The notes under the pieces were generated by a model. That model was not told where the DNA came from. It saw only the letters and a program-made list of their open reading frames with translations, and did not search any database. Shown in pieces: positions 1 to 6,096 of a stretch of DNA of 6,394 nt. The DNA is taken from the NCBI GenBank assembly GCA_903915615.1, contig CAIWTR010000163.1:1-6394 (forward strand). Reading direction: 5' to 3'. Source of the stretch: an uncultured Armatimonadota bacterium (GTDB taxonomy: Bacteria > Armatimonadota > Armatimonadia > Armatimonadales > Armatimonadaceae). The first letter of the stretch is position 1. Every line of letters begins with the position of its first letter. Position numbers and translations under genes: made by a program.

Positions 1-45
1 GCATCACAAAGATGAGCGCGCCGCCGCTCTCCGAAACGTAGCAAT
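1..45 (-). pseudogene. Orphan 3'-tail fragment of a DUF5009-like gene (copy 1, cut by window edge)
   Basis: Read on the minus strand, this stretch encodes LDCYVSESGGALIFVM before running off the window. It matches the corresponding part of the tail at 112-203 and, from SGGAL onward, the C-terminus of the intact gene at 270-1397. No start codon or gene body lies upstream, because a terminator hairpin (62-85) sits directly there. The stop codon, if kept, is outside the window. A functional role for the peptide is unlikely. It is best called a relic tail. Confidence 0.75.
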
Positions 46-61
46 CCAAAAAACACAAAAA

Positions 62-85
62 GCCACCCGGGTCACCCTGAGCGGC
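62..85 (-). terminator. Intrinsic terminator after tail copy 2 (minus strand)
   Basis: On the minus strand a GCCGC...GGTGGC hairpin runs straight into a T-rich stretch (plus-strand aaaaa at 57-61). It lies 26 bases past the tail's stop codon at 112-114. It is nearly identical to the terminator of the intact gene at 221-244, with one substitution that turns an outer stem pair into a G-T pair. Confidence 0.8.
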
Positions 86-111
86 TTTCGTTCTAACTAA
101 ACCCCCTGCCG

Positions 112-203
112 CTAAACCCGCAGGAAGACATCCTTTTTGTACAGCCCCCACAGCGTAAGCATCACGAAGATGAGCGCGCCGCCGCTCTCCAAAACGTAGC
201 AAT
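112..203 (-). pseudogene. Orphan 3'-tail of a DUF5009-like gene (copy 2, with stop codon)
   Basis: The minus strand reads WDCYVLESGGAL followed by IFVMLTLWGLYKKDVFLRV and a TAG stop. The last 25 residues match the intact gene's C-terminus except for one Phe-to-Ile change. The final 17 sense and stop codons are identical at the DNA level. Upstream of SGGAL the sequence differs from the intact gene (CYVLE against KDIFL) but still looks related, as expected for a paralogue's tail. There is no start codon before it; the intact gene's terminator (221-244) is immediately upstream. It is probably a non-translated remnant. Confidence 0.8.
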
Positions 204-220
204 CCCAAAGCCACAAAAAA

Positions 221-244
221 GCCGCCCGGGTCACCCTGAGCGGC
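221..244 (-). terminator. Intrinsic terminator of the three-gene minus-strand operon
   Basis: Read on the minus strand, GCCGCTC and GGGCGGC form a strong stem with a GTGA-type loop, followed by a run of six T (plus-strand aaaaaa, 215-220). The stem extends into a flanking AAA/TTT. It begins 25 bases after the stop codon at 270-272, a usual distance. The same element recurs at 62-85. Confidence 0.87.
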
Positions 245-269
245 TTTCGTTCTACTTACCCCCCTGCCG

Positions 270-1397
270 CTAAACCCGCAGGAAGACATCCTTTTTGTAC
301 AGCCCCCACAGCGTAAGCATCACAAAGAAGAGCGCGCCACCGCTCAGGAAAATGTCTTTATAAACCGGGAAATGCGTCATCAGGCCACGTACGAAGTTCT
401 CAGATATCCCATCAAAGTCGACGATATGCGTTCCCATATACGCCGTAATCGCATTCGCACCGATCACACCCCAGAACAGAGAGCCCTTCGTCCATTTGCG
501 TACATCCAAGATGTAATAAAACACCCCCAGCAGCACCAGACTCAGACCGCCTGCAACCAGCACAAACGAGCTGGTCCAAATCTTCTTGATAACCGGAAGC
601 CAGATGTTCCAAATCCATCCAGTGGTGAACATCAACAAACCTGAACCAACAAGCAATGCGGCCTTACGCGTGCCGTTGTCAGAGCTCTTCTTGATGTACG
701 TTCCAGCAAGCAAGCCTAAAAGTGCCGTTGCAACCGATGGAATATTCGAAAGAGGCCCCTCGGGATCTCCGTACTCTTTATAGAGCTGACCGGGTTGCAG
801 CATCAGCCGGTCGAAGTAGTTTGCAACATTACCCGCTTCATCAAAGGAACCCAGTGGATGCCCGGGGACTGGCACAAATCGCAGGACCGCCGCATACCCA
901 ACCAGAATCGCAATCGTCACAATGGCTTGCGCTTTTGGCTTTGTGTACAGGTAAATCAGCGCCGCCCCAAGGTAGCCAAATGCCTGACGTTGGAGGACAC
1001 CAAAGAGACGCAAGTCACTCCATGGCTCAAGCTTGGTCAGGCCATTAATGAGGAGGCCAAAGAACGTCAGCCAGGCAAAGCGGGTGATGATCTTGCGGAT
1101 CAGGGATGCTTTTGAGTCCCCGGCTTCCATCCGCCTGCCGATCGAGTACGGAAGCGTGGCACCAATGATAAACAAAAACAAAGGGAAGATGCAGTCGTGG
1201 AAGCGAAAGCCCGCCCACTCGACGTGGCTGCAGAACTGGGCGACCACTTCATCCATGAGCTTGCTCGGCCAGCGGGCACCGATTGCCTCAAGGAAGCTCG
1301 CGCCACCAATAATCCAGAACATATCAAAGCCACGGAGGGCATCTATGGAAAGTACCCTGTCCTTAGGCGACATCTTTGCAGTTGCAACAGTGCTCAT
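270..1397 (-). CDS. DUF5009 / heparan-alpha-glucosaminide N-acetyltransferase-like membrane protein
   Basis: This is a polytopic inner-membrane protein of the DUF5009/COG4299 group, related to the catalytic domain of HGSNAT, which moves an acetyl group across a membrane to an amino sugar. Numbering from the GTG at 1421, the family signatures appear in order: SIDALRGFDMFW (25-36), FHDCIFPLFLFIIGATLP (74-91), FGVLQRQAFGYLGA (140-153), IPSVATALLGLLAG (227-240), KKIWTSSFVLVAGG (279-292) and FWGVIGANAITAYMG (316-330). About ten hydrophobic segments are visible, and the length is normal for the family. The substrate cannot be told from the sequence. No convincing Shine-Dalgarno precedes any candidate start. 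I chose the ATG at 1397; GTG at 1421 (adding MNPWYIRG) or ATG at 1373 are possible. It is the last gene of a probable operon, 41 bases after the HPP gene. Its last ~25 codons and terminator are repeated downstream. Confidence 0.86.
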   Translation of the reverse strand: MSTVATAKMSPKDRVLSIDALRGFDMFWIIGGASFLEAIGARWPSKLMDEVVAQFCSHVEWAGFRFHDCIFPLFLFIIGATLPYSIGRRMEAGDSKASLIRKIITRFAWLTFFGLLINGLTKLEPWSDLRLFGVLQRQAFGYLGAALIYLYTKPKAQAIVTIAILVGYAAVLRFVPVPGHPLGSFDEAGNVANYFDRLMLQPGQLYKEYGDPEGPLSNIPSVATALLGLLAGTYIKKSSDNGTRKAALLVGSGLLMFTTGWIWNIWLPVIKKIWTSSFVLVAGGLSLVLLGVFYYILDVRKWTKGSLFWGVIGANAITAYMGTHIVDFDGISENFVRGLMTHFPVYKDIFLSGGALFFVMLTLWGLYKKDVFLRV

Positions 1398-1438
1398 TCC
1401 GCGAATGTACCACGGGTTCACTGAGGATTTGCTTAGGT

Positions 1439-1972
1439 TTACCGCGCTAAATTGTCGTCTGTTGGCTTTGATGTCAACCTTGCAAACAGGCTGGCAAAGC
1501 CGGCAAGCAGTAATGCATTGATGAATGTTGGGAGCAGCACAAAGCGGTATCCAGCATCCTGAATCGCATCACCGCCCAGGACGGCAACAAGCGCTGTTCC
1601 ACCTCCGGGAGGGTGCATGCAGCGAAGCATAGCCATCGCCCAGAGCGACAGCCCCACCGCAACCCCGCCGGCAATCATCCGATCAGGGATGAGCTGGGAC
1701 ACCGTCACCCCAATCAATGCCGAGACCAAATGTCCTCCAAGAATCGGCCAGACGCGCGCCGCAGGGCTCTCGGGGAACTGAAACACAATCACCGCCGCCG
1801 CTCCCATGCTTGCAATCACCGCGGGACTACCACCACTCATGAGGCGTCCAGTCACAAAACCAATGGCCCCGATGCTAACGCAGGCACACATCGCCGCAAC
1901 CGCTGACCGCTGCCACGGCTTGATGCGAGCATACACATTCACCGCTCGGGACGACTCATTGCTGACACGCAC
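1439..1972 (-). CDS. HPP family integral membrane protein
   Basis: This 177-residue protein is hydrophobic, with four to five membrane segments at roughly 24-43, 50-66, 76-94, 100-116 and 143-163. It carries the family hallmark MHPPGGGTAL (119-128) and the conserved SMGAAAVIVFQFPESPAA (55-72) and GGHLVSALIGV (79-89) blocks. Some HPP proteins from cyanobacteria and chloroplasts are known to carry nitrite; whether this one does cannot be judged. It has only the membrane domain, with no C-terminal CBS domains. The start is a GTG whose G is the last base of the preceding gene's TAG stop (TAGTG), with a GGGAG about 14 bases upstream, which suggests translational coupling. The next in-frame ATG (residue 28) would cut into the first membrane segment, so GTG is preferred. 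Confidence 0.9.
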   Translation of the reverse strand: MRVSNESSRAVNVYARIKPWQRSAVAAMCACVSIGAIGFVTGRLMSGGSPAVIASMGAAAVIVFQFPESPAARVWPILGGHLVSALIGVTVSQLIPDRMIAGGVAVGLSLWAMAMLRCMHPPGGGTALVAVLGGDAIQDAGYRFVLLPTFINALLLAGFASLFARLTSKPTDDNLAR

Positions 1973-3222
1973 TATCTCGGATCGACTCCCTGAACTGGTA
2001 TCAGGGTACGCGCCTGCATCCGGGTTGCCCGTAGCTGGACCCGCGCCGCAGGCCCCGCAGATTTGACGGATACGCGACGCCCCGGAAGCTCCCAGCGCAC
2101 TCCACCCTTTGTTGTTGAATCGCGCACAACAAGCGCGTAGGTACCTACAGGAAGAAGCAGTCGGGCATGTCCGGATGGATCTGTCATCCGGGAACCTGAG
2201 ACCTCAGCCTGCACACTTGGCATCCGATTTCCGTTGTACATATCGGCTTGCCGCTCAACATCAAACACCAATCCCTGAACCGGCTCACCCGAACCACCCT
2301 CAGTGACAAGAACATCCGCAATTCCCGCAGGCTGTGCAGTCAGCGTGACGGTATCGCCAGCGACGTACGTTGGCTCTGAGACAAAACGATGGACTGGATC
2401 CCAGACACTCATCGAAACACTGGCTGCATCATCGACATCAACGCTGAAACTTCCATCCGCTGATGATGCAACATTCAAGTGGCCAGGCCCAGAGATGTTC
2501 TTACCCATCCAAATGGAAACATTCGCAGCGATTGGCTTGCCTTTACCATCGGTGACCCGCCCGGAGATCTTCCGCAGCTTTGGTTCACTTGTGAGTCCAG
2601 TATGGAAGTAGCAACCTTTCTTGTCTGCAGTGGTGCGCAAAAGCGTCGCTCCCGGGAGAGCCCCCAGCCTTTGCTGCAAAACAGGCGTCCATTTTGCAAT
2701 AAGCGGTGTCAAGTCCAGCGGAAACAGGCCATCCACCAACAACGCGAGACTGCCATCTTTTGGGTTGAAGTCCGGGATGTCGGTAAACGCAAGCTGGATA
2801 TCGACATCTGGCTGTTTACACGTCTCGCGGTCCAAAAATGTAAATCCATGCCCCGGAAGCTCGATCAATATTCCAGCAAACGATGGCAACATATTGTCAT
2901 CGAGCTTGATTTCGTAGCTGCCATCCGTGGACATGCGCTGGCGTGCCACGAGCTGTAACTTCCCGGATGCGTCATCGACAAAGACCGTATGTGCAACGCC
3001 TAGCACGGGGATATTCCGCCGGATGTAGGTACGTCCAGTCATCTTTGCCGGTGTTGAATGTGGCAGTGCAGCGGTGTCAAGGCGCTCTCGGCGCGGACGT
3101 TTTGTAGCACTCCGATAATCGGATGGCTTGCCACCAAACATCCCGGTACGCATCACAAGAATTGCGCCTCCGATCAATAGGAGCGCAAACAGCAGCGCCA
3201 ACCGTGCGGATGATGGCTTCAT
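1972..3222 (-). CDS. Exported or membrane-anchored protein with carboxypeptidase-regulatory-like repeats, function unknown
   Basis: The N-terminus (MKPSSARLALLFALLLIGG) has a short basic n-region and a hydrophobic stretch at about 8-24. A Lys/Arg-rich linker (31-47) follows, so the protein is exported or held by a signal anchor; no lipobox is seen. The rest looks like beta-sandwich modules of the carboxypeptidase regulatory-like type, at about 62-130, 217-298 and 300-402. The clearest is the second, with ISGRVTDGKGKPIAANVSIW followed by SSADGSFSVDV. The third has the parallel MTDPSGHARLLLPVGTYALVV. Residues 131-210 match nothing I recognise and contain two cysteines (135, 204). No enzymatic motif is visible, so a binding or structural role in the envelope is an inference. 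The ATG start is supported by the signal sequence, though the ribosome site is weak (GAGTAG). It is the first gene of the operon and overlaps the HPP start. Confidence 0.7.
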   Translation of the reverse strand: MKPSSARLALLFALLLIGGAILVMRTGMFGGKPSDYRSATKRPRRERLDTAALPHSTPAKMTGRTYIRRNIPVLGVAHTVFVDDASGKLQLVARQRMSTDGSYEIKLDDNMLPSFAGILIELPGHGFTFLDRETCKQPDVDIQLAFTDIPDFNPKDGSLALLVDGLFPLDLTPLIAKWTPVLQQRLGALPGATLLRTTADKKGCYFHTGLTSEPKLRKISGRVTDGKGKPIAANVSIWMGKNISGPGHLNVASSADGSFSVDVDDAASVSMSVWDPVHRFVSEPTYVAGDTVTLTAQPAGIADVLVTEGGSGEPVQGLVFDVERQADMYNGNRMPSVQAEVSGSRMTDPSGHARLLLPVGTYALVVRDSTTKGGVRWELPGRRVSVKSAGPAARVQLRATRMQARTLIPVQGVDPR

Positions 3223-3238
3223 ACGCGTATTCTACTCG

Positions 3239-3258
3239 CCGGAAAACCCGGTCTCCGG
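3239..3258. repeat. Short inverted repeat in the operon leader
   Basis: The arms are ccgga (3239-3243) and tccgg (3254-3258), separated by ten bases, located 17-36 bases before the ATG of the minus-strand gene. It could form a small hairpin near the ribosome site or be chance; five-base arms are weak evidence. Confidence 0.2.
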
Positions 3259-3270
3259 TAACTTTTTGCG

Positions 3271-3290
3271 TTTGATTTACAAAAATCAAA
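3271..3290. promoter_or_regulatory. Perfect 8-base inverted repeat, candidate operator
   Basis: TTTGATTT and AAATCAAA are exact reverse complements separated by ACAA. The element lies between the candidate TTGACA box and the start of the minus-strand operon, where a dimeric repressor site could sit. It has no following T-run beyond its own arms and no upstream gene, so it is not a terminator. No regulator is encoded in the window. Confidence 0.35.
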
Positions 3291-3293
3291 ACC

Positions 3294-3377
3294 TCGTAGG
3301 AATGTTGTCAACATCACACCATCGCCTGTAACAAATACCAGTACGTGGGGGTATACAAAATAAGAAATTCGTAGGAA
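3294..3377 (+). repeat. Direct repeat tcgtaggaa (3294-3302 and 3369-3377)
   Basis: Two exact nine-base copies lie 75 bases apart in the intergenic region. The second contains the AGGAA used as the probable ribosome site of the protease gene. The first has no gene start beside it. A pair of protein-binding half sites or chance are both possible. Confidence 0.25.
3303..3313. promoter_or_regulatory. 11-base palindrome overlapping the candidate -35 boxes of both strands
   Basis: TGTTG-T-CAACA is perfectly symmetric around its centre and contains TTGACA on the minus strand and TTGTCA on the plus strand. A protein bound here could affect both divergent genes. Chance palindromes of this length are not rare, so confidence is low. 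Confidence 0.28.
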
Positions 3378-3391
3378 GTCATCGCGCAATC

Positions 3392-5878
3392 ATGTCTAGT
3401 CATCAGAAATCATCCAGCCGGGTCATCAAGTTCACTGCGCTTGCCGCAACATCAATTGTGGCCTTTTCCGCAAGTCGAAATGCAGTAGCACAGACCATCT
3501 CGCCTTATGCAGCAACCCAGCAGCGCACGATAGCGATGCGCCAGGCGGGGACGACGGTCCCGGTTGACATCGATGCCCACACCGTCCTGATCCGCTTTAA
3601 GGACACATCGAATACGGCCACCCGCGATGCGCTCTGCCGCAAGGTTGGCCTTGGAGCGATGAAGACATACTCGCTGGTTCCAGGGCTTGCGCTTGTCCAC
3701 GTTGCAGGGAACCCGATGGATGCCATCGCGCAGCTGAAGTCCAATCCTGCCGTCGATTACATCGAACCAAACTACATGTACTACCGTCAGACCACCCCGG
3801 ATGACCCAATGTTCAGCCAGCTCTGGGGTATGAATCAAGCCGCGAACAATGACATCGATGCGCCTGAAGCGTGGGACATTTACACAGGTGACCCAAACTA
3901 CCGTATCGCGATCATCGACACCGGTATTGACTTCAACCACCCTGATCTCCAGGGCAACATCTGGGTCAACCCGGGCGAAACCCCCAATGATGGCATCGAC
4001 AATGATGGCAATGGCTACATCGATGATGTCAGCGGCTGGGACTTTACCGGCACGGGTCTTGGGACAAAGTTTGTCAATGGGGATAACAATCCGCAGGATG
4101 GTGATGGGCACGGAACGCACGTCGCGGGAACGATTGCTGGTAAGGGCAATAATGGCATCGGCGTTACAGGCGTTGTTTGGGGAGCCAAGATTGTCCCTTT
4201 GAAGTTCCTTGCTGATGATGGCGGTGGATCGACCGCAAATGCAATCCTCGCGGTTGACTACTGCCGTATCAACGGCATCAAGCTCTCGAACAACTCGTGG
4301 GGCGGCGGCGGGTCATCCACAGCGCTGCGTACAGCCATTTCGAATGCTGGTGCTGCAGATCACCTCTTCGTAGCGGCAGCTGGAAACGATGCATTCAACA
4401 TCGATGGGCTTTCGATATTCCGGAGCTACCCAGCATCCTATAACCTTGCAAACCAGATCAATGTCGCTGCGACGACAGCCACTGGCACAATGGCATCCTT
4501 CTCGAACTATGGCCGGACGAGTGTTCATGTTGGCGCTCCTGGAAATGCGATTGTTAGTACCTACTCAACGACCGCAGTCGGTTCGACCGGGTACGCATCC
4601 CTGAGTGGGACATCGATGGCAGCTCCCCATGTGACTGGCGTTGCTGCGCTGCTCCGTGGCCGGATGCCGGGCTGGACGGTTGCACAGGTCAAGGCCGCGA
4701 TTCTCAGTACCGTAAAGCCGCTAAGCAGCTTGACAACCCGCACGGTAACGGGTGGAACCGTCAGTGCATTCAAGGCGCTTCAGACGACAATTGTTGAGTC
4801 CGTGCCTCCGGTTGCGACGGCGACTCGCTCAATCGCTCCTGGAAACCTTGGCTGGAACAATGCAGCGGTTACGTTGACGATGACAGCTACCGATGAGCCT
4901 GGTGGCAGCGGCGTACGCGATATCCGGTACACCGTAGGCGCAACGACGACCACCGTCGCAGGTGCAAGTGCTGCGCTTTCTTACACCACGGATGGCATCC
5001 GATCGGTCAGTTACTACGCAACGGACAATTCTGGAAATGCAAGCACTCCGCAAGTTGAAACAGTAAAGATTGACCGTACGCTGCCGGCTACGGCTGCAAC
5101 GGTTAGTGCGGACAGCACGCTGATTACGCTCGCGGTGACCGAGACCGGATCTGGTGTTGCGGCGACGTATTACACCGTGGATGGCGGTGCGCAGCAGGCA
5201 TACAACGGTGGCATCACCTTGGATGGCGGCACGCACACGATTACCTACTGGAGTGTGGATGTTGCAGGAAACACGGAAGTCGCTAAGTCGATATCGGTTC
5301 CAGCGGGTGTTCTGACTGCGGTTTCGGTGAATCCAACAGCGGTGAATGGCGGTACGAACACAACCGGAACGATCACGCTTGGCTCGCCAGCCCCGACCGG
5401 CGGAATCGTGGTCAGTCTCTCCAGCAACAGTGCATCTGCGACTGTTCCGGCAAGTGTAACCGTTGCGGCTGGTGCATCCACGGCGACGTTTACGGTCACG
5501 ACCACTGCAGTCAACGCTGCGACATCGGCAACGATTACAGCGACAGCTGGAATCGTAACCAAGACGGCAACATTGACCATCAATACAGCACCAGTCACAT
5601 TCAGTGCACTGAGCTTGAACCCAACATCGGTGCGTGGCGGACTAAGCTCCACGGGAACCGTGAGGCTCAGCCGTGCATCTACAACGGCGACAACTGTGAC
5701 ATTGCGCAGCAGCAATGCCACACGTGCCAGTGTCGTAGCATCGGTGACGATACCAGCTGGAGCTACATCGGCGACGTTTGCAATCACAACGACGACGACA
5801 AACCAGACCCGCACCGCGACCATCACCGCGGTTGGGCTTGGAACAACGCGCACAGCCACACTAACGATGACTCGCTAA
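3392..5878 (+). CDS. Secreted S8 family (subtilisin-like) serine protease with C-terminal Ig-like repeats
   Basis: This is an exported endopeptidase of 828 residues. Domains in order: a signal peptide with K/R-rich start and probable cleavage after AVA (residue 33); an I9/fervidolysin-like propeptide (about 58-130, ending DYIEPNYMYY); and the S8 catalytic domain (about 140-465). The catalytic residues are Asp176 in IIDTGID, His240 in DGHGTHVAG and Ser408 in GTSMAAPHV, with oxyanion Asn332 in AAAGND. A calcium-loop-like insert sits at 199-212 (NDGIDNDGNGYIDD). The C-terminal half holds two OmpL47-like modules (about 472-562 and 566-640), marked by YYATDNSGN and YWSVDVAGN. Two Ig-like repeats follow (about 641-731 and 735-828), each starting VNPT/LNPT and ending in an ATxTATLT strand. 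All catalytic residues are present, so it should be active after propeptide removal. There is no sorting or anchor signal. The start is supported by the signal peptide and an upstream AGGAAG. Its last 22 codons recur downstream. Confidence 0.96.
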   Translation: MSSHQKSSSRVIKFTALAATSIVAFSASRNAVAQTISPYAATQQRTIAMRQAGTTVPVDIDAHTVLIRFKDTSNTATRDALCRKVGLGAMKTYSLVPGLALVHVAGNPMDAIAQLKSNPAVDYIEPNYMYYRQTTPDDPMFSQLWGMNQAANNDIDAPEAWDIYTGDPNYRIAIIDTGIDFNHPDLQGNIWVNPGETPNDGIDNDGNGYIDDVSGWDFTGTGLGTKFVNGDNNPQDGDGHGTHVAGTIAGKGNNGIGVTGVVWGAKIVPLKFLADDGGGSTANAILAVDYCRINGIKLSNNSWGGGGSSTALRTAISNAGAADHLFVAAAGNDAFNIDGLSIFRSYPASYNLANQINVAATTATGTMASFSNYGRTSVHVGAPGNAIVSTYSTTAVGSTGYASLSGTSMAAPHVTGVAALLRGRMPGWTVAQVKAAILSTVKPLSSLTTRTVTGGTVSAFKALQTTIVESVPPVATATRSIAPGNLGWNNAAVTLTMTATDEPGGSGVRDIRYTVGATTTTVAGASAALSYTTDGIRSVSYYATDNSGNASTPQVETVKIDRTLPATAATVSADSTLITLAVTETGSGVAATYYTVDGGAQQAYNGGITLDGGTHTITYWSVDVAGNTEVAKSISVPAGVLTAVSVNPTAVNGGTNTTGTITLGSPAPTGGIVVSLSSNSASATVPASVTVAAGASTATFTVTTTAVNAATSATITATAGIVTKTATLTINTAPVTFSALSLNPTSVRGGLSSTGTVRLSRASTTATTVTLRSSNATRASVVASVTIPAGATSATFAITTTTTNQTRTATITAVGLGTTRTATLTMTR

Positions 5879-5902
5879 GCGTAGGTTCTCAGTACAAGGT
5901 AA

Positions 5903-5930
5903 GCCCTCCAGACTTCTGGGGGGCTTTCTT
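5903..5930 (+). terminator. Intrinsic terminator of the S8 protease gene
   Basis: GCCCTCCAG and CTGGGGGGC form a nine-pair stem (one T-G pair) around an ACTT loop at 5903-5924, followed by TTTCTT. It begins 24 bases after the TAA stop at 5876-5878. Confidence 0.88.
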
Positions 5931-5957
5931 GTATTTTGCTAAGGCGAGCGCTGTTGG

Positions 5958-6026
5958 CGTACCGCGACCATCACTGCGGTTGGTCTTGGAACAACGCGTA
6001 CAGCAGTGTTGACGATGACCCGCTAA
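5958..6026 (+). pseudogene. Orphan 3'-tail of the S8 protease (copy 2, with stop codon)
   Basis: In frame, this stretch encodes RTATITAVGLGTT followed by RTAVLTMTR and TAA, matching the last 22 residues of the protease except for one Thr-to-Val change. It lies exactly 148 bases downstream of the real tail. Eleven of 69 bases differ, yet seven of the eight changed codons are synonymous. An in-frame stop (TAA, 5940-5942) precedes it closely, and no start codon is available, so it should not be translated. Homology stops at about 5958, just after the protease terminator and a short linker. Confidence 0.85.
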
Positions 6027-6049
6027 GTGGTTGGTTTGTGCTTTGAGAT

Positions 6050-6076
6050 GCCCTCCATATTCTGGGGGGCTTTTTT
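6050..6076 (+). terminator. Intrinsic terminator following tail copy 2
   Basis: GCCCTCCA and TGGGGGGC form an eight-pair stem with a TATTC loop at 6050-6070, then six T. It starts 23 bases after the orphan tail's TAA, the same geometry as in the real gene, so a second terminator backs up the first. Confidence 0.85.
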
Positions 6077-6096
6077 GTTTGTTTTTGAATGAAAGC

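Larger units (their letters stand above)
1..345. repeat. 158-base tandem repeat made of a gene 3' end plus terminator (about 2.2 copies visible, open to the left)
   Basis: Positions 1-187 align with 159-345 at a constant offset of 158 bases, apart from compensating one-base indels near 47 and 98 and scattered substitutions. Landmarks repeat at the same offset: the stop codon (CTA on the plus strand) at 112-114 and 270-272, and the gcatcac motif at 1, 159 and 317. The rightmost unit is the real 3' end of the DUF5009-type gene. The other units carry the same C-terminal coding sequence, stop and hairpin terminator but no gene body. Similarity between the real gene and the middle copy fades at about 345-355. 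The array probably continues beyond the left edge, because the first copy is cut in mid-coding sequence. Confidence 0.93.
3223..3391. promoter_or_regulatory. Divergent intergenic region, promoters for the operon and the protease gene
   Basis: The two genes on either side point away from each other, so both promoters should lie here. On the minus strand a perfect TTGACA (3306-3311) is a plausible -35 box for the operon, but no good -10 lies 16-18 bases beyond it. On the plus strand, TTGTCA (3305-3310) with TGTAAC (3327-3332) at 16-base spacing, or TATACA at 3352-3357, are weak candidates for the protease gene. AGGAAG (3373-3378) is the likely ribosome site for the ATG at 3392, with a rather long 13-base spacer. 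Confidence 0.45.

Noticed and set aside
1..345. CRISPR array or integron attC array
   Set aside because: The units are 158 bases long, contain coding sequence with a stop, and have hairpins followed by T-runs. There is no short repeat with unique spacers, no integrase and no attC core sites.
1033..1521. Plus-strand open frames opposite the DUF5009 and HPP genes
   Set aside because: They are shadows of well-supported minus-strand genes, with no domain signature.
3592..3790. Separate protease inhibitor gene
   Set aside because: The I9-like segment is continuous in frame with the signal peptide and the catalytic domain, so it is the protease's own propeptide.
3452..4120. Long antisense open frame of 222 codons opposite the protease gene
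   Set aside because: It is fully covered by the protease catalytic domain with all its motifs. Its translation is rich in Arg/Val/Ile with no family signature, as expected from the complement of biased codons.
5245..5859. Antisense open frame of 204 codons, Val/Ala-rich and hydrophobic, looking like a membrane protein
   Set aside because: It is the mirror of the Thr/Ala/Val-rich Ig-like repeats; the periodic composition produces a stop-free reverse frame. No ribosome site or recognised motif is present.
5958..6026. A small expressed gene made from the second tail
   Set aside because: The frame has a stop at 5940-5942 and no start codon or ribosome site between it and the tail; the protease terminator lies upstream.
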